A DNA stretch of 64,000 bases, from positions 2,083,501 to 2,147,500 of the forward strand of contig NZ_BAABBM010000001.1 in the NCBI RefSeq assembly GCF_039537965.1, read 5' to 3'. Below the pieces are notes generated by a model. The model was not told the origin of the DNA. It made no database searches and saw only the letters and a program-made list of their open reading frames with translations. Positions 1 to 10,335 of the stretch are shown here, one piece after another; position 1 is the stretch's first letter, and each line of letters begins with the position of its first letter. Position numbers and translations under genes: made by a program. The stretch comes from Sphingomonas limnosediminicola. GTDB taxonomy: Bacteria; Pseudomonadota; Alphaproteobacteria; Sphingomonadales; Sphingomonadaceae.

Positions 1-1119
1 CGGCCGGACAGGATTCTCGAGAGCCACAAGCTCGGCAAATGACTTCGGGCCGTCAGCAACGGCGGCCAGGATGTCGGCGATCCCGGCATAACTGATGGTC
101 AGCTCACCGAACTTGGTCGTGAAGCGGACAAGCTCGCCGTCGACCGGTGGTGAGAACAGATAGATCGGAGTTGCTCCGACCCTTGCGCTGGCAGAATCCG
201 AGGGCCGCGGGTCGCGGCAGAAAATATCGCGCCGGAACGACTGATCGATCACGATGTCCTGCACATCCTGCCGGAGTGGGCCGGGCGGTTGCTGGAGGAT
301 GATGTCGCGCAGCTCCGGGGCAAGGGAATAGGGGAGCATGGTCTCGGCGATCGAAGCGGTTCCCAAATAGGTGAGGCTCACGCTCTCCAGGTCCCGTGCC
401 ACGCTCGAATGCCAAAGCGCCGTCCAATTGTCGGTCAGATATTCGTGCGCCAAATAGCTGGTCGACTTTGTCGTGATCGTGTCGAGATGCCCCTTGAAGC
501 GCGGGAGTTGCTCAAGAAGAGGCGCCTTGAGCTGCCTTAGCCGCTGGAACATCGTGATCGCGCCACGAAGCGCGGTTTCCGGATTGGCGGTCTTGCCGAA
601 CTGATTAGCGATATGTTGGAATGGGGTAACGCTCAGCCATCCGGGCTGCGAGTTGTATCCGAAAACCGAAAGCGTGCCCGGCCCGCTGGCATGCGCTACA
701 CACTGGAACACTGCGTCACGAAGCTGGGGCGAGATCCAGCTGAGAATACCCTGCAAGGCGACATAGTCGAAGGTGCCGAGCTCTGCCGGCCAAGCCGCCG
801 CGAGATCGAGGAAATCGGCTTGGAGGAAGCGGACGTTCGCAAGGCCGCCAGCGTTCGCTAGCTCCCGGCCGTGCGCGATGTGATCGTCCTGGAAATCAAC
901 GCCGACGAATTCGGCTTCAGGATTGGCGGCGGCGAGTAAACAAAGGTGGAATCCCTGGCCACAACCCAGGTCCAGATAGCGATAGGACCGTTCACTACTC
1001 CGCTGGGGCTCGAATCTCTGCTCGCGAATGCAGAAGTCCAGCAGGTCCGGCGCCATCTCCGGAAAGAAATGGGCGGTGTAGCCGACGGACGCATTGTAGC
1101 CGTGATAGCGGTCCGGCAT
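1..1119 (-). CDS. SAM-dependent methyltransferase with regulatory domain (3' end outside window)
   Basis: Reading from an ATG at 1119, the minus strand is open to the window edge (373 codons), so the stop codon lies outside. The product begins MPDRYHGYNASVGYTAHFFP. Residues 45-60 carry the class I methyltransferase glycine motif (YLDLGCGQGFHLCLLAA), followed by the acidic motif FVGVDF and a DYVALQGILSW strand. The part after about residue 200 resembles the methyltransferase regulatory domain (PF10119) that follows such catalytic domains. A small-molecule or protein methyl transfer is expected, but the substrate cannot be told. The gene is divergent from the helicase at 1231. Confidence 0.8.
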   Translation of the reverse strand, partial: MPDRYHGYNASVGYTAHFFPEMAPDLLDFCIREQRFEPQRSSERSYRYLDLGCGQGFHLCLLAAANPEAEFVGVDFQDDHIAHGRELANAGGLANVRFLQADFLDLAAAWPAELGTFDYVALQGILSWISPQLRDAVFQCVAHASGPGTLSVFGYNSQPGWLSVTPFQHIANQFGKTANPETALRGAITMFQRLRQLKAPLLEQLPRFKGHLDTITTKSTSYLAHEYLTDNWTALWHSSVARDLESVSLTYLGTASIAETMLPYSLAPELRDIILQQPPGPLRQDVQDIVIDQSFRRDIFCRDPRPSDSASARVGATPIYLFSPPVDGELVRFTTKFGELTISYAGIADILAAVADGPKSFAELVALENPVRP

Positions 1120-1230
1120 ATCCGATTTCTCCTTCTGGCTGGGCTCTAGGGAGTCTTGGCGTCGCCGCCAAATCGGCCATGCGAGTGCGGGGATTCTTCG
1201 TGGTCTGACGGAACGTAAGGTGTACAAGCA

Positions 1231-3933
1231 TTGTCCATGACGCGCCTCCTTCCCGCACTTCACGCGACCCATGCCGGCATCTGGCTGGCGGACGGCAGCG
1301 GCGAGGTGCGCGAGGCGAGCCGGGGCGAGGCGATCGCGCGAGCGGCGGAGACGCCGCACATCATCCTCAACGCGCCGCTGGTGGGTCAGCGGCTCGGCTA
1401 TCCGGAGCTATCCGGTCTCGACCTGCTGGAGCTGTTTGCGTTCATTCACCCGGCGCGGTTTGCGGTTCCGACGGCGTCGGGACTGAGCCGGACGCTGGGG
1501 CTGGAGCCGCCGAAAAGCGAAACGGATGCGGCTGCGAAGCTCTCGGAAATTGCAGAATGCCTGTTCGAAACGCTCGCCGATCCGACGTGGGAGCAGCGCG
1601 AGGGCGCCTGGACGTCGAACGCGACTCTGCACCGGCTCGGCTGGGGCTGGGCGCCGCTGATCGGCGCCCGGCTCGAACGGCCTGAACGCGGTGAGCGAAT
1701 GCTGTTCGCCCGGCTCAAGCAATGGGAGGAAGCCGCCGAGCGTCCGCCGCCCCGGCATGTGACGCTTCGGCCGGGCGAAGCCCGCGAGAAGCTCGACCGG
1801 CTGACCGGCCGCGCGGAGTCTCGCGAAGGGCAGCGGGCAATGACCGAGGCGGTGGCGGGCGTGTTCGCGCCCAAGCGGATGAAGGACGCGCCTAACCTCC
1901 TGCTCGCCGAGGCGGGGACGGGGATCGGCAAGACGCTCGCCTACCTGGCGCCCGCGTCATTGTGGGCGGAACAGTCGGGCGGCACGGCCTGGGTTTCGAC
2001 GTTCACCAAGGCGCTGCAGCGGCAGCTCGACGCCGAGGGGCCGAAGATCATCGCCGATCCGGCGGAGCGCGCGCGGCGAATCGTCGTCCGCAAGGGGCGA
2101 GAGAACTACCTTTGCCTGCTCAATCTGGAAGATGCGCTTCAGGGCGCGTTCGCCGGGCGCGCGGCGGTGCTCGCGCAGCTCGTCGGGCGCTGGGCGGCTT
2201 ATAGCAAGGACGGCGACATGGTCGGTGGCGACCTGCCGGGCTGGCTGCCGAGCCTGTTCCGGCGGGCGGGCGCGGCCGCGCTGACCGACCGGCGCGGCGA
2301 GTGCGTCTATGCCGGATGCCCGCATTATCGCCGCTGTTTCATCGAGAAGGCGGAACGGGCGAGTCGCGAGGCGGACATCGTCATCGCCAATCACGCGCTG
2401 GTGATGGTCAATGCTGCCCGCGCTCGCGAGGGCGCGCCGGGACGCATCCTGTTCGATGAGGGACATCACCTGTTCGACGCTGCGGATTCGACCTTCGCGG
2501 TGACGTTCGGCGGGCAGGAGGCGATCGAGCTTCGGCGCTGGATCGTCGGCCCGGAAAGCCGGTCGCGCGGGCGGCGGCGCGGGCTGGCGGCGCGGCTGAT
2601 GGACGTCGCTTCGTACGACGAAGAAGGTGCGTTGGCGCTCGATGCGGCGGTGGAGGCGGCGAAGGCGCTGGCGTCCGACGGTTGGCTGCAGCGGCTGGCC
2701 GAGGGCGCGCCGTTCGGCCAGATCGAAGCGCTGCTCGCCGAGGTTCGCGGCATGGTCTACGCCCGGGCCAAGGCGCAGGAGGCGGGCTACGGTCTCGAGA
2801 CCGAGCTGGCCGAGCCCGACGGGGCCCTGGTGTCGGCGGCGGCGGGCGCGGCCGAGGTGCTCGAAAGCTTGAACAAGCCGCTCGCCGCTTTGTCCCGTCG
2901 ATTGGAAGCCGTGATCGAAGATGCGCCGGACTGGCTCGATTCCCAGGCGCGTGCGCGGGTCGAAGGCGCGATCAACGGCCTGTCATGGCGGCGTGAATTG
3001 CTGTCGGCTTGGATTGCATTGCTGGCGCGCATCGGCGGTGAGGCCGATCCGGAATTCGTCGACTGGCTGGCGGTCGATCGTGTCGACGGGCGCGAATATG
3101 ACATCGCCATTCATCGCCGTTGGCTCGACCCGACCAAGCCGCTCGCGCGTGCGGTGCTGGCGCCGGCTGACGGGGTGCTGGTGACGTCGGCGACGCTGCG
3201 GGGTGGCGAGGGTTGGCCAGCCGCCGAAGCACGAACAGGTGCGCTTCACTTGCCCGCGGCGGCGACGCATTTCGAGGCGAAAAGCCCGTTCGATTATGCG
3301 GCCTGTTCGGAAGTGCTGATCGTCACCGATGTGAAGCAGGGCGACATCGCCGCGCTGTCGGGCGCCTATGCGCGTTTGATCGAAGCGTCGGGTGGCGGGA
3401 CGCTCGGGCTGTTCACGGCGATCCAGCGTCTGAAAGCCGTGCACGCGCGGATCGCCGATCGGTTGGCGCGCGAGGGGTTGCCGTTGCTCGCCCAGCATGT
3501 GGATCCGATCGACGCGGGAACGTTGGTCGACATCTTCCGCGACGATCCGCGTGCCTCATTGCTCGGCACGGATGCGCTGCGCGACGGCGTCGACGTGCCG
3601 GGCGAATCGCTGCGGCTGGTGGTGATGGAGCGCGTGCCCTGGCCGCGGCCGACCGTGCTCCACGCAGCGCGGCGAATGGCCGGCGGCGGAAGTGCTTATG
3701 ACGATCGGGCCGTCCGCGCGCGTCTGGCGCAGGCCTTCGGGCGCCTGATTCGGCGTCAGGGTGATTGCGGGCTGTTCGTAGTCCTGTCGGCGGCAGTGCC
3801 GTCGCGACTGCTGACTGCGTTCCCGCCGGGTGTCGCGGTCAACCGCATGTCGCTGGATGTGGCGATCGCGCGCGTGCAGCTAAGGCTCAGCGGCGAGATG
3901 CTCCGCCGGCCGATCGAAGAGATCGTCGAATGA
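1231..3933 (+). CDS. DinG/XPD-type ATP-dependent DNA helicase
   Basis: A 900-residue superfamily 2 helicase of the DinG family (COG1199), likely 5'-3' DNA unwinding during repair or replication. Visible motifs are Walker A EAGTGIGKT near residue 228, the Walker B variant DEGHH near 408, and TSATL in the C-terminal half. Four cysteines (YLC, GEC, AGC, RRC, about residues 297-370) match the iron-sulfur cluster ligands of this family. An AAGG at 1217-1220 sits 10 bases before the TTG at 1231. The in-frame ATG at 1237 is an equally plausible start. The stop overlaps the next gene as ATGA, indicating translational coupling with the phosphatase. Confidence 0.9.
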   Translation: MSMTRLLPALHATHAGIWLADGSGEVREASRGEAIARAAETPHIILNAPLVGQRLGYPELSGLDLLELFAFIHPARFAVPTASGLSRTLGLEPPKSETDAAAKLSEIAECLFETLADPTWEQREGAWTSNATLHRLGWGWAPLIGARLERPERGERMLFARLKQWEEAAERPPPRHVTLRPGEAREKLDRLTGRAESREGQRAMTEAVAGVFAPKRMKDAPNLLLAEAGTGIGKTLAYLAPASLWAEQSGGTAWVSTFTKALQRQLDAEGPKIIADPAERARRIVVRKGRENYLCLLNLEDALQGAFAGRAAVLAQLVGRWAAYSKDGDMVGGDLPGWLPSLFRRAGAAALTDRRGECVYAGCPHYRRCFIEKAERASREADIVIANHALVMVNAARAREGAPGRILFDEGHHLFDAADSTFAVTFGGQEAIELRRWIVGPESRSRGRRRGLAARLMDVASYDEEGALALDAAVEAAKALASDGWLQRLAEGAPFGQIEALLAEVRGMVYARAKAQEAGYGLETELAEPDGALVSAAAGAAEVLESLNKPLAALSRRLEAVIEDAPDWLDSQARARVEGAINGLSWRRELLSAWIALLARIGGEADPEFVDWLAVDRVDGREYDIAIHRRWLDPTKPLARAVLAPADGVLVTSATLRGGEGWPAAEARTGALHLPAAATHFEAKSPFDYAACSEVLIVTDVKQGDIAALSGAYARLIEASGGGTLGLFTAIQRLKAVHARIADRLAREGLPLLAQHVDPIDAGTLVDIFRDDPRASLLGTDALRDGVDVPGESLRLVVMERVPWPRPTVLHAARRMAGGGSAYDDRAVRARLAQAFGRLIRRQGDCGLFVVLSAAVPSRLLTAFPPGVAVNRMSLDVAIARVQLRLSGEMLRRPIEEIVE

Positions 3934-4445
3934 AGCGACTGACGCTGCTGCGCCACGCCAAGTCGAGCTGGGATGAGCCCGACGCCGACGACTTCGACCG
4001 CCCGCTCAACGATCGCGGCTGGAAGGCCGCGCGGCGGATGGGGAAAGCGCTCAAGCACCGCAAGATCCATTTCGATGTCGCGATTGCGAGCACGGCGGCC
4101 CGGGTGCGCGAGACGCTGGACGGACTCGAAGAGACATATGGGGATTTTCTGTTTCCGGTCCATTTCGACCAGCGCGTGTATTTGGCGAGCAGCGATGAAT
4201 TGCTTAGAATCGTTCGCGCACTTCCGGCGGACGCGGAGCGCGCCTTGATTGTCGGCCACAATCCAGGGCTCGAACGGCTCGCGATCACGCTCACAGCGGA
4301 TGACGACGATTTGCGCCACAAAGTCGAAGAGGGACTGCCGACGGCGGCGTTGGTCGAAATTGAGCTGCCCGTCGATCAATGGATCGAAGTCGGACCGGGT
4401 GACGGGACGGTCGAGGAGCTGATCCTGCCCCGCGAGCTCGATTAG
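3930..4445 (+). CDS. SixA-type histidine phosphatase
   Basis: A 171-residue protein of the histidine phosphatase (phosphoglycerate mutase-like) superfamily, close to the phosphohistidine phosphatase SixA. The catalytic LLRHAKSSW (RHxK variant typical of SixA) is at residues 6-14, and the second histidine lies in IVGHNPG. It probably removes phosphate from a phosphohistidine or a small phosphoester in the cytoplasm. The ATG overlaps the helicase stop by four bases, so the two genes are co-translated. The 3' end shares TTAG at 4442-4445 with the convergent merR gene. Confidence 0.85.
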   Translation: MKRLTLLRHAKSSWDEPDADDFDRPLNDRGWKAARRMGKALKHRKIHFDVAIASTAARVRETLDGLEETYGDFLFPVHFDQRVYLASSDELLRIVRALPADAERALIVGHNPGLERLAITLTADDDDLRHKVEEGLPTAALVEIELPVDQWIEVGPGDGTVEELILPRELD

Positions 4446-4873
4446 TCGTCGAGCGCCTCGGCGAGGCGGTTGCGCAGGGCGATCAGGCGGAAGACGTCGA
4501 CGCCGACCGCCTCCACGCTCTTGGTGACCGGCGCCATCACCGGCTCGCGCGCTTCCGGCTGCTCGTCGGGTTCGCGCGGCGGAATCGGAATTCCACCACT
4601 CACGGGCAATTCACTGGGCATGCCACCACGCTCCCGCAACAACTTCTGGACGCCGCGGACGGTGTAGCCTTCCTCATTGAGCAAGCGGTTAATGCGCCGC
4701 GCCAGATCGACGTCGGCGGGGCGGTAATATCGGCGGTTGCCCGCGCGCTGCATCGGTTTCAGCTGCGGAAACTTGGTTTCCCAATAGCGCAGGATGTGCT
4801 GGGCGACGCCCAGCTCATGCGACAATTCGCCGATGGTCTTGAGGGCGCCCGGTGCCTTTTCGACCGTCGCCAC
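4442..4873 (-). CDS. MerR-family transcriptional regulator
   Basis: A 143-residue regulator with an N-terminal MerR-type winged helix (TIGELSHELGVAQHILRYWE, then FPQLKPMQRAGNRRYYRPAD, about residues 12-60). The DNA-binding domain is followed by a short proline-rich segment and a C-terminal helix. There is no cysteine-rich metal-binding loop, so it is not a classical metal sensor. It follows ihfA by 8 bases and is probably the last gene of the rpmF-plsX-fabH-ihfA unit, an arrangement common in sphingomonads. The effector is unknown. Confidence 0.9.
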   Translation of the reverse strand: MATVEKAPGALKTIGELSHELGVAQHILRYWETKFPQLKPMQRAGNRRYYRPADVDLARRINRLLNEEGYTVRGVQKLLRERGGMPSELPVSGGIPIPPREPDEQPEAREPVMAPVTKSVEAVGVDVFRLIALRNRLAEALDD

Positions 4874-4881
4874 GACTGTTG

Positions 4882-5211
4882 TTACCGGGCGATCCGGTCG
4901 CGCATGATCTGGCTGGCGCGGAAGGTCATCACGCGGCGCGGCGCGATCGGCACTTCAATGCCGGTCTTCGGGTTGCGGCCCACGCGCTCACCCTTGTCGC
5001 GCAGGATGAAGGTACCGAATCCGGAGATCTTTACGTTTGCGCCGTCAGCGAGCGAATGGCACATGTGATGGAGAACGCGCTCCACCAGGCTCGCGCTTTC
5101 GGCGCGTGACAGTCCCAGCTTGCGATGAACGACGTCGGCCAGATCGGCGCGCGTCAGAGTGCTCCCCGAATCTGCTTCGTTATTGATCCGCGCGATCCCG
5201 AGATCGGCCAT
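4882..5211 (-). CDS. ihfA: Integration host factor subunit alpha
   Basis: A 109-residue DNA-bending protein of the HU/IHF family. It contains the DNA-contacting arm [21 protein letters not shown] (residues about 62-83) with the intercalating proline in GRNPKTG, and the start region has the alpha-subunit [16 protein letters not shown]. The ATG at 5211 follows a GGGAG ribosome binding site. It heterodimerises with IHF beta, encoded elsewhere, and shapes promoters and recombination sites. It lies about 100 bases downstream of fabH in an AT-richer gap that may hold its own promoter. Confidence 0.95.
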   Translation of the reverse strand: MADLGIARINNEADSGSTLTRADLADVVHRKLGLSRAESASLVERVLHHMCHSLADGANVKISGFGTFILRDKGERVGRNPKTGIEVPIAPRRVMTFRASQIMRDRIAR

Positions 5212-5317
5212 GATTTCTCTCCCGCCCTTTGATGCGACGCGCCCCCACGTCGATTCACTATCGTAACAAAATTGCAAAGCGTCGGCAATTCGACAATCTG
5301 CGAATTCTTGAACTTTT

Positions 5318-6277
5318 TCAATATCTGAGCGCTGCAGCGCCCCAAGTAAAGCCACCACCCATCGCTTCAAGGACGACAAGGTCCCCGCGCTGGATTCGCC
5401 CGTCGCGAACCGCCGTGTCGAATGCAAGCGGAACCGATGCCGCCGACGTATTTGCATGCTCGTCGACGGTGACGACGACCTTCTCCGCCGGAAGCCCGAG
5501 CTTGCGCGCAGTCGCGTCCAGGATCCGAGCATTCGCTTGGTGCGGAACGACCCAGTCGACGTCGGCCGAGCTGAGACCCGCGGCGGCAAGAACTTCGTTG
5601 AGCACGTCGGCGAGATTGACCACGGCGTGGCGAAACACCTCGCGGCCCTTCATGCGCAGCTTGCCGACCGTGCCGGTGGTCGAGGGACCGCCGTCGACAA
5701 ACAACAAATCGTTGTGGCGGCCGTCGGCGTGGAGTTTCGTGGCGAGGATGCCGCCCTCGGTTTCCTCGGCGCTAAGCACGAGCGCGCCGGCGCCATCGCC
5801 GAACAGCACGCAAGTCGTACGGTCTTCCCAGTCGAGGATGCGGCTGAACGTTTCCGCGCCGATCACCAGCGCCTTCTTGGCATTGCCCGAGCGAAGCATC
5901 GAATCGGCGACGGACAGCGCGTAGAGGAAGCCGGTGCACACGGCGTGCACGTCGAAAGCGATGCAATCGTTGATGCCGAGCGCGGCCTGTACCTTCGTCG
6001 CCGACGACGGAAAGGTCTGGTCGGGGGTCGCGGTAGCAAGAACGATCAGCTCGATGTCGGTGGCGTCGACGCCGGCATGCTCGAGCGCCTTGCGCGCCGC
6101 CGCGGTTGCAAGTGTCGCGGTCGTCTCGCCCTCGCCGGCAACGTAGCGGCTGCGAATTCCGGTGCGCTCCACAATCCACTGGTCGGAGGTGTCGACGCGC
6201 TGTGCCAGCTCATCGTTCGTCACCCTCTTCTTCGGCAGCGCACTGCCAACGCCGACCACAACGGAATGCAAACTCAC
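5318..6277 (-). CDS. fabH: Beta-ketoacyl-ACP synthase III
   Basis: A 319-residue condensing enzyme that joins acetyl-CoA and malonyl-ACP to start type II fatty acid synthesis in the cytoplasm. The catalytic triad is visible: Cys114 in [10 protein letters not shown], His in [10 protein letters not shown] and Asn in EHANTSAAS. The length is normal for the family. The ATG overlaps the plsX stop (ATGA, 6274-6277), a coupling found in many bacteria where phospholipid and fatty acid initiation genes are linked. Confidence 0.97.
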   Translation of the reverse strand: MSLHSVVVGVGSALPKKRVTNDELAQRVDTSDQWIVERTGIRSRYVAGEGETTATLATAAARKALEHAGVDATDIELIVLATATPDQTFPSSATKVQAALGINDCIAFDVHAVCTGFLYALSVADSMLRSGNAKKALVIGAETFSRILDWEDRTTCVLFGDGAGALVLSAEETEGGILATKLHADGRHNDLLFVDGGPSTTGTVGKLRMKGREVFRHAVVNLADVLNEVLAAAGLSSADVDWVVPHQANARILDATARKLGLPAEKVVVTVDEHANTSAASVPLAFDTAVRDGRIQRGDLVVLEAMGGGFTWGAAALRY

Positions 6278-7326
6278 TGGGCGGCCTCATTGGCGAAAGC
6301 GTGGGCGCGGAAATCGTCGAGGTCGTCTCCGATCTTCCTGAGAATGTCGTTGCGGACCATGCCGCAGGCGACGCCGATCGCGTTGGCGACACCCTTGGGA
6401 TTGGCGCCGCCGTGGCTCTTCACCACCAGGCCGTTGAGGCCGAGGAAGACTGCGCCATTATGGTTGTTCGGGTCGAGGTGATGCTTCAGAAGGTTGAGCG
6501 CCGGCTTTGACAGCGCGAAGCCCGCCTTCGACCGAAGCGAGCTTTTGAACGCGCGGCGCAGCAAGTCCGTGACGAAGCGCGCTGTGCCTTCGGCAGTCTT
6601 CAACGCGATGTTGCCGGAGAATCCATCTGTGACCACGACGTCAAGTTCGCCGCGCGACAGCTGGTCGCCTTCGGTGAAGCCGTTGAAGCGGAACGGCAGA
6701 TAGTCGGTCGCCTCGCGTAGCAGCGCGGCGGCTTCCTTCAGCTCGTCGGTGCCCTTCAGTTCCTCGGTGCCGATGTTGAGCAGCTTCACGCGCGGCTTGG
6801 AGATCGAGAGCACGGTGCGGGCGTAGGCGGCGCCCATGACAGCGAACTGGACGAGGTTCTGCGCGTCACACTCGGTGTTGGCGCCGAGGTCGAGCATGAC
6901 GCAATCCTGCTCGCCTAGCGTCGGCAGCAGGGCGGCAAGGGCGGGACGGTCGATGCCAGGCATGGTCCGCAGCGCGAGTTTCGCCATGGCCATCAGCGCG
7001 CCGGTGTTACCGCCGGAAACGGCCGCGTCGGCTTTCTCTTCCTTCACCGCGTTGATCGCCATGCCCATCGACGTGGTGCGGGCGCGGCGAATCGCCTGGC
7101 TCGGCTTCTCGCTGGCGTCGATCGATTCGGGTGAATGTACGATCGTCACCGCACCTTTGAGGTTCTGGTGACGCGCAACCTCGGCGCCGACGATCTGCTC
7201 GTCGCCATAGAAGAGGAACTGGAGCGTGCTGTCCCGCCGGAACGCTCGCGCGGCGCCCGCGACCATGGCCGCGGGCCCGCTGTCGCCGCCCATGGCGTCG
7301 ATCGCGATTCTTGGCCCTGAGCTCAT
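6274..7326 (-). CDS. plsX: Phosphate acyltransferase PlsX
   Basis: A 350-residue enzyme converting acyl-ACP to acyl-phosphate, the donor for PlsY in phosphatidic acid synthesis. It shows the family signatures [12 protein letters not shown] at the N terminus, [10 protein letters not shown] near residue 105 and [14 protein letters not shown] near 150, and a C-terminal VVTDGFSGN. It sits 17 bases after rpmF and overlaps fabH by four bases, forming the conserved rpmF-plsX-fabH unit. Confidence 0.97.
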   Translation of the reverse strand: MSSGPRIAIDAMGGDSGPAAMVAGAARAFRRDSTLQFLFYGDEQIVGAEVARHQNLKGAVTIVHSPESIDASEKPSQAIRRARTTSMGMAINAVKEEKADAAVSGGNTGALMAMAKLALRTMPGIDRPALAALLPTLGEQDCVMLDLGANTECDAQNLVQFAVMGAAYARTVLSISKPRVKLLNIGTEELKGTDELKEAAALLREATDYLPFRFNGFTEGDQLSRGELDVVVTDGFSGNIALKTAEGTARFVTDLLRRAFKSSLRSKAGFALSKPALNLLKHHLDPNNHNGAVFLGLNGLVVKSHGGANPKGVANAIGVACGMVRNDILRKIGDDLDDFRAHAFANEAAQ

Positions 7327-7343
7327 CTGGGCCTCGTCTGAAC

Positions 7344-7523
7344 TTAGGCCTCGGGCGAGGTGATTTCGCGGCCGTTATAGTGGCCGCAAGCCGCGCACAG
7401 ATTGTGCGGAAGCTTCAGTTCGCCGCAGTTCGGGCATTCCTGGAACGCGGTGGGCTTCAGCGCATGATGGCTGCGGCGCATATTCCGCTTGGAGGGCGAC
7501 GTTTTTCTCTTGGGGACAGCCAT
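7344..7523 (-). CDS. rpmF: 50S ribosomal protein L32
   Basis: A 59-residue protein starting [20 protein letters not shown], the typical L32 N terminus. It carries a zinc ribbon with cysteines at 30, 33, 43 and 46 (CPNC and CAAC). It is a component of the large ribosomal subunit. It opens the minus-strand operon rpmF-plsX-fabH. The region upstream (7524-7704) is divergent with the MAPEG gene and has the AT-rich stretch ttgagttcaataaaaattg, a probable promoter area. Confidence 0.97.
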   Translation of the reverse strand: MAVPKRKTSPSKRNMRRSHHALKPTAFQECPNCGELKLPHNLCAACGHYNGREITSPEA

Positions 7524-7704
7524 TGCGGCACCTTTGAAAGCAAATGTTTGAGTTCAATAAAAATTGCGACGATCTCCGCCCTATCCTGGCGGGTTTAACC
7601 CCGCGGCGGCGGCTGGATCGTCGCGAACCGCGGCTCCTATAGCGAATAAGGGCCGCGTTGCAAGGGCGTGGCGCCGGTGCGAGGAGGGGGCGGGGAGGCC
7701 ATCG

Positions 7705-8097
7705 ATGACACAATTACCGGTTACGCTGTCCAGCGCAGCGGCCTGCGCTTTGCTCAACATTTGGCTCGGGTCCCGCATCTCGCGTCTTCGCGGCCAGTTC
7801 AAGGTCAGCGTCGGCGATGGCGGCAATGACCTGCTTTTGCGGCGGATGCGCGCGCAGGCCAATTTCATCGAGAATGCGCCGTTCGTCCTCATCCTGCTTG
7901 CCGGGATCGAGCTGTGGGGCGGCAACCGGCTAGCGCTCCAGGCGATCGCGGCGATCTTCATCATGGCGCGGATTGCGCATCCGATCGGGATGGACGGACC
8001 CCAGTTCCGGCGCTGGCGGATGGTCGGCATGATGGGTAGCGCCTTGGTCACGGTGGCGCTCGCCGGTTGGGCGATCGCCCTGATCGCGGGTTATTGA
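7705..8097 (+). CDS. MAPEG-family membrane protein
   Basis: A 130-residue integral membrane protein with about four hydrophobic segments and the MAPEG features LLRRMRAQANFIENAPFVLI and ARIAHPIGM. Family members include glutathione transferase-like and eicosanoid-metabolising enzymes, and bacterial members of this type are mostly uncharacterised. The ATG at 7705 is preceded by GGGGAGG at 7692-7698, which excludes the longer reading frame upstream. Its TGA directly abuts the stop of the convergent hydrolase (TGATCA at 8095-8100). Confidence 0.85.
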   Translation: MTQLPVTLSSAAACALLNIWLGSRISRLRGQFKVSVGDGGNDLLLRRMRAQANFIENAPFVLILLAGIELWGGNRLALQAIAAIFIMARIAHPIGMDGPQFRRWRMVGMMGSALVTVALAGWAIALIAGY

Positions 8098-8760
8098 TCA
8101 GGCGGCGGAGACGGCCGCATCGCCGACGAAGGGATTGGTCGCGCGCTCGTGGCCGAAGGTCGACATCGGGCCGTGACCGGGCACGAAGGCGGTTTCATCG
8201 CCCATCGGCCACAGCCGCTCAGTGATCGAGCGAATCAGCTGCTGCTGATCGCCGCGCTCGAAGTCCCAACGCCCGACCGAGCCCTTGAACAGCACGTCGC
8301 CGACTAGCGCGAGGTTCGATTCGGGATGATGAAAGACGACGTGGCCTGGCGTGTGGCCGGGGCAATGGCGGACATCGAAAGTCAGCTCGCCGAGCGTCAC
8401 CTGGTCGCCGTCCTTGAGCCAGCGGCTCGGCTCGAACGGGCGGCCGGTGATGCCGTACTTCGCCCCGTCGCTGCCGAGCCGGTCTATCCAGAAACGGTCT
8501 TCCTCGTGCGGCCCTTCAATCGGGACCCCAAGCTCCTCGGCGAAGATGCCCGCGCTGCCGCAATGGTCGATATGGCCGTGGGTCAGCAGGATCTTCTCGA
8601 TCGTGACGCCCGCCTGCTCTGCCGCTGCCTTCAACCGAGGGAGATCGCCGCCGGGATCGCAAAAAGCGCCCCGCATCGTCGCGGTGCACCACAGCAGGGT
8701 ACAATTCTGCTGCAGCGGGGTGACGGGAAGGATCGCCGCGCGGAGGGGCGCCTCGCTCAT
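8098..8760 (-). CDS. MBL-fold metallo-hydrolase (glyoxalase II-like)
   Basis: A 220-residue metallo-beta-lactamase-fold hydrolase. The two-metal motif THGHIDHCG gives His61, His63, Asp65 and His66. Further ligands are in [10 protein letters not shown] and [13 protein letters not shown], which is typical of the YcbL/glyoxalase II group, and in the C-terminal VPGHGP. It probably cleaves a thioester in the cytoplasm. Its stop overlaps the start side of no gene, while its own ATG overlaps the preceding dipeptidase gene's end (8757-8760), so the two are translated together. Confidence 0.9.
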   Translation of the reverse strand: MSEAPLRAAILPVTPLQQNCTLLWCTATMRGAFCDPGGDLPRLKAAAEQAGVTIEKILLTHGHIDHCGSAGIFAEELGVPIEGPHEEDRFWIDRLGSDGAKYGITGRPFEPSRWLKDGDQVTLGELTFDVRHCPGHTPGHVVFHHPESNLALVGDVLFKGSVGRWDFERGDQQQLIRSITERLWPMGDETAFVPGHGPMSTFGHERATNPFVGDAAVSAA

Positions 8761-10019
8761 TTGGCGGTATCGACGTTCGACAGGATCGGCGGCTCGTTCT
8801 TCATCGAAGCCGACACGGCTTCGGCGCGACGCAGGACGCGCAGGACATTCCCGCCGGCGAGCTTGGCGAGATTCTGATCGCTCCAGCCGCGGCGGATCAG
8901 CTCGGCGAACAGCATTGGATAGTCTTCGACGCCGGTGAGATCGGTCGGCGTCGCATCAATGCCGTCCATGTCGCCGCCAATGCCGACATGATCGTAGCCC
9001 GCGATCTTGACCACATGCTCGATATGGTCGGCCACCGTCTTTACCGTGACCGGCGGCGCGGGATGCGCGGCATCCCAGACTTTCAGGTCGGCTTCGACAT
9101 CGGCCTTGCTCGCGCGATGGATCGCCTTCAGCCGCGCCTCCTCGCCGCTCCGTTCCGCGCTCCATTTCCAATTGTCGTCGGAGATGAAGCCGGGCACGAA
9201 ATTGACCATCACCACGCCGCCGTTTGCCGGCAGGAGGGCGAGGACGTCGTCGGGCACGTTGCGCGGGTGGCCGACCAGGCCGCGCGTGGAGGAGTGAGAG
9301 AAGATCACCGGCGCGCGGCTTGCGGCGATCGCATCCTTCATCGTGTCGGCCGATACGTGGCTGAGATCGACCAGCATGCCGAGCCGGTTCATCTCGTGAA
9401 CCACCTGCTCGCCGAATGGGCTGAGCCCGCCATATTTCGGTTCGTCAGTGGCGCTGTCGGCCCACTCGGTCGTCTGGTTGTGGGTCAGCGTCATGTAGCG
9501 CGCGCCAAGCCGGTAGAATTGGCGCAGCGCGGCGAGCGATCCGCCGATCTGCCGGCCGCCCTCGATGCCGATCAACGAAGCGATCTTGCCGCTCTTGTGG
9601 ATGCGGACGATGTCGTCGGCAGTCGACGCGCGTTCGAGGTCGTTCGGATAGGCGCGGATCATGCGGTCGACGATGTCGATCTGCTCGATCGTTTCGCGGA
9701 TCGCGGCGTCGCCGGTGATCGTCCCGTCGATATAGACCGACCAGAATTGCCCGCCGACGCGGCCCTCATGGAGGCGCGCCATGTCGGTCATCAAAGGATG
9801 TGGCTGGCGCTGATCGGTGCCGCTTGCGAGGCTGTCGGTGTTGCGCTTGTAATTCTCGGCGAGCTGCTCGGCGATGTCATTGTGCCCGTCGATCAGCGGC
9901 GTCGCCTTGAGGATCCGGTCGATGCGCGCCTTGACCTTCGGGTCGATCTGCTGGGCAGCAGCAGTGGTCGAATAAGCCAGGGTGGTGGCGGCGAGCAGGA
10001 GGGCGGCTTTGGTTATCAT
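8757..10019 (-). CDS. Secreted M19 membrane-type dipeptidase
   Basis: A 420-residue protein with a signal peptide (about residues 1-23, ending TTAAAQ). It belongs to peptidase family M19 (renal dipeptidase family). Metal-binding and family motifs are [64 protein letters not shown] and [10 protein letters not shown]. It should hydrolyse dipeptides, possibly with D-residues, in the periplasm. It overlaps the downstream MBL hydrolase by four bases (ATGA). Confidence 0.92.
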   Translation of the reverse strand: MITKAALLLAATTLAYSTTAAAQQIDPKVKARIDRILKATPLIDGHNDIAEQLAENYKRNTDSLASGTDQRQPHPLMTDMARLHEGRVGGQFWSVYIDGTITGDAAIRETIEQIDIVDRMIRAYPNDLERASTADDIVRIHKSGKIASLIGIEGGRQIGGSLAALRQFYRLGARYMTLTHNQTTEWADSATDEPKYGGLSPFGEQVVHEMNRLGMLVDLSHVSADTMKDAIAASRAPVIFSHSSTRGLVGHPRNVPDDVLALLPANGGVVMVNFVPGFISDDNWKWSAERSGEEARLKAIHRASKADVEADLKVWDAAHPAPPVTVKTVADHIEHVVKIAGYDHVGIGGDMDGIDATPTDLTGVEDYPMLFAELIRRGWSDQNLAKLAGGNVLRVLRRAEAVSASMKNEPPILSNVDTAK

Positions 10020-10101
10020 GGTCCGTGCTTAGGAACAGCGGCATGGCTGCGCAATCGCGAGGGGACTTGTGCTCTGTCTCGGAGCCGACGAAGAAAGAGC
10101 G

Positions 10102-10335
10102 ATGCGCGACCTTGAAGAGACGATGCGGTTCGATCCTGAAGAAGGGATCGCCAATCTCGATGACCATCTCGACCGGCTCAAGAAAGCCGCTGACGAGGGC
10201 GGCTTCAAGTTTGACCGCCATGCGGCGCGCAATGAGCTGCAGGCCGCCACGTTCGGCAAGCGCCGGCCGGCAATCGCTCGGTTGTTGCTTTCGCCGACCG
10301 GCGCGATGGCGATCGAGGTAAGGGCGGAAGACTAA
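10102..10335 (+). CDS. Small conserved-looking hypothetical protein
   Basis: A 77-residue hydrophilic protein (MRDLEETMRFDPEEGIANLD...) with a charged helical N-terminal half and no signal peptide. I do not recognise it. The opposite-strand reading is serine-rich and lacks a domain, so this strand looks real. The ribosome binding site is weak (AAGAAAGAG) and an in-frame GTG at 10069 is an alternative start. The stop shares CTAA with the convergent nuclease gene, the same close packing seen at other convergent pairs here, which supports it as a gene. Confidence 0.55.
   Translation: MRDLEETMRFDPEEGIANLDDHLDRLKKAADEGGFKFDRHAARNELQAATFGKRRPAIARLLLSPTGAMAIEVRAED

Noticed and set aside
8988..10115. 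A 375-codon plus-strand frame opposite the dipeptidase
   Set aside because: The M19 dipeptidase is unambiguous on the minus strand, including signal peptide and metal ligands.
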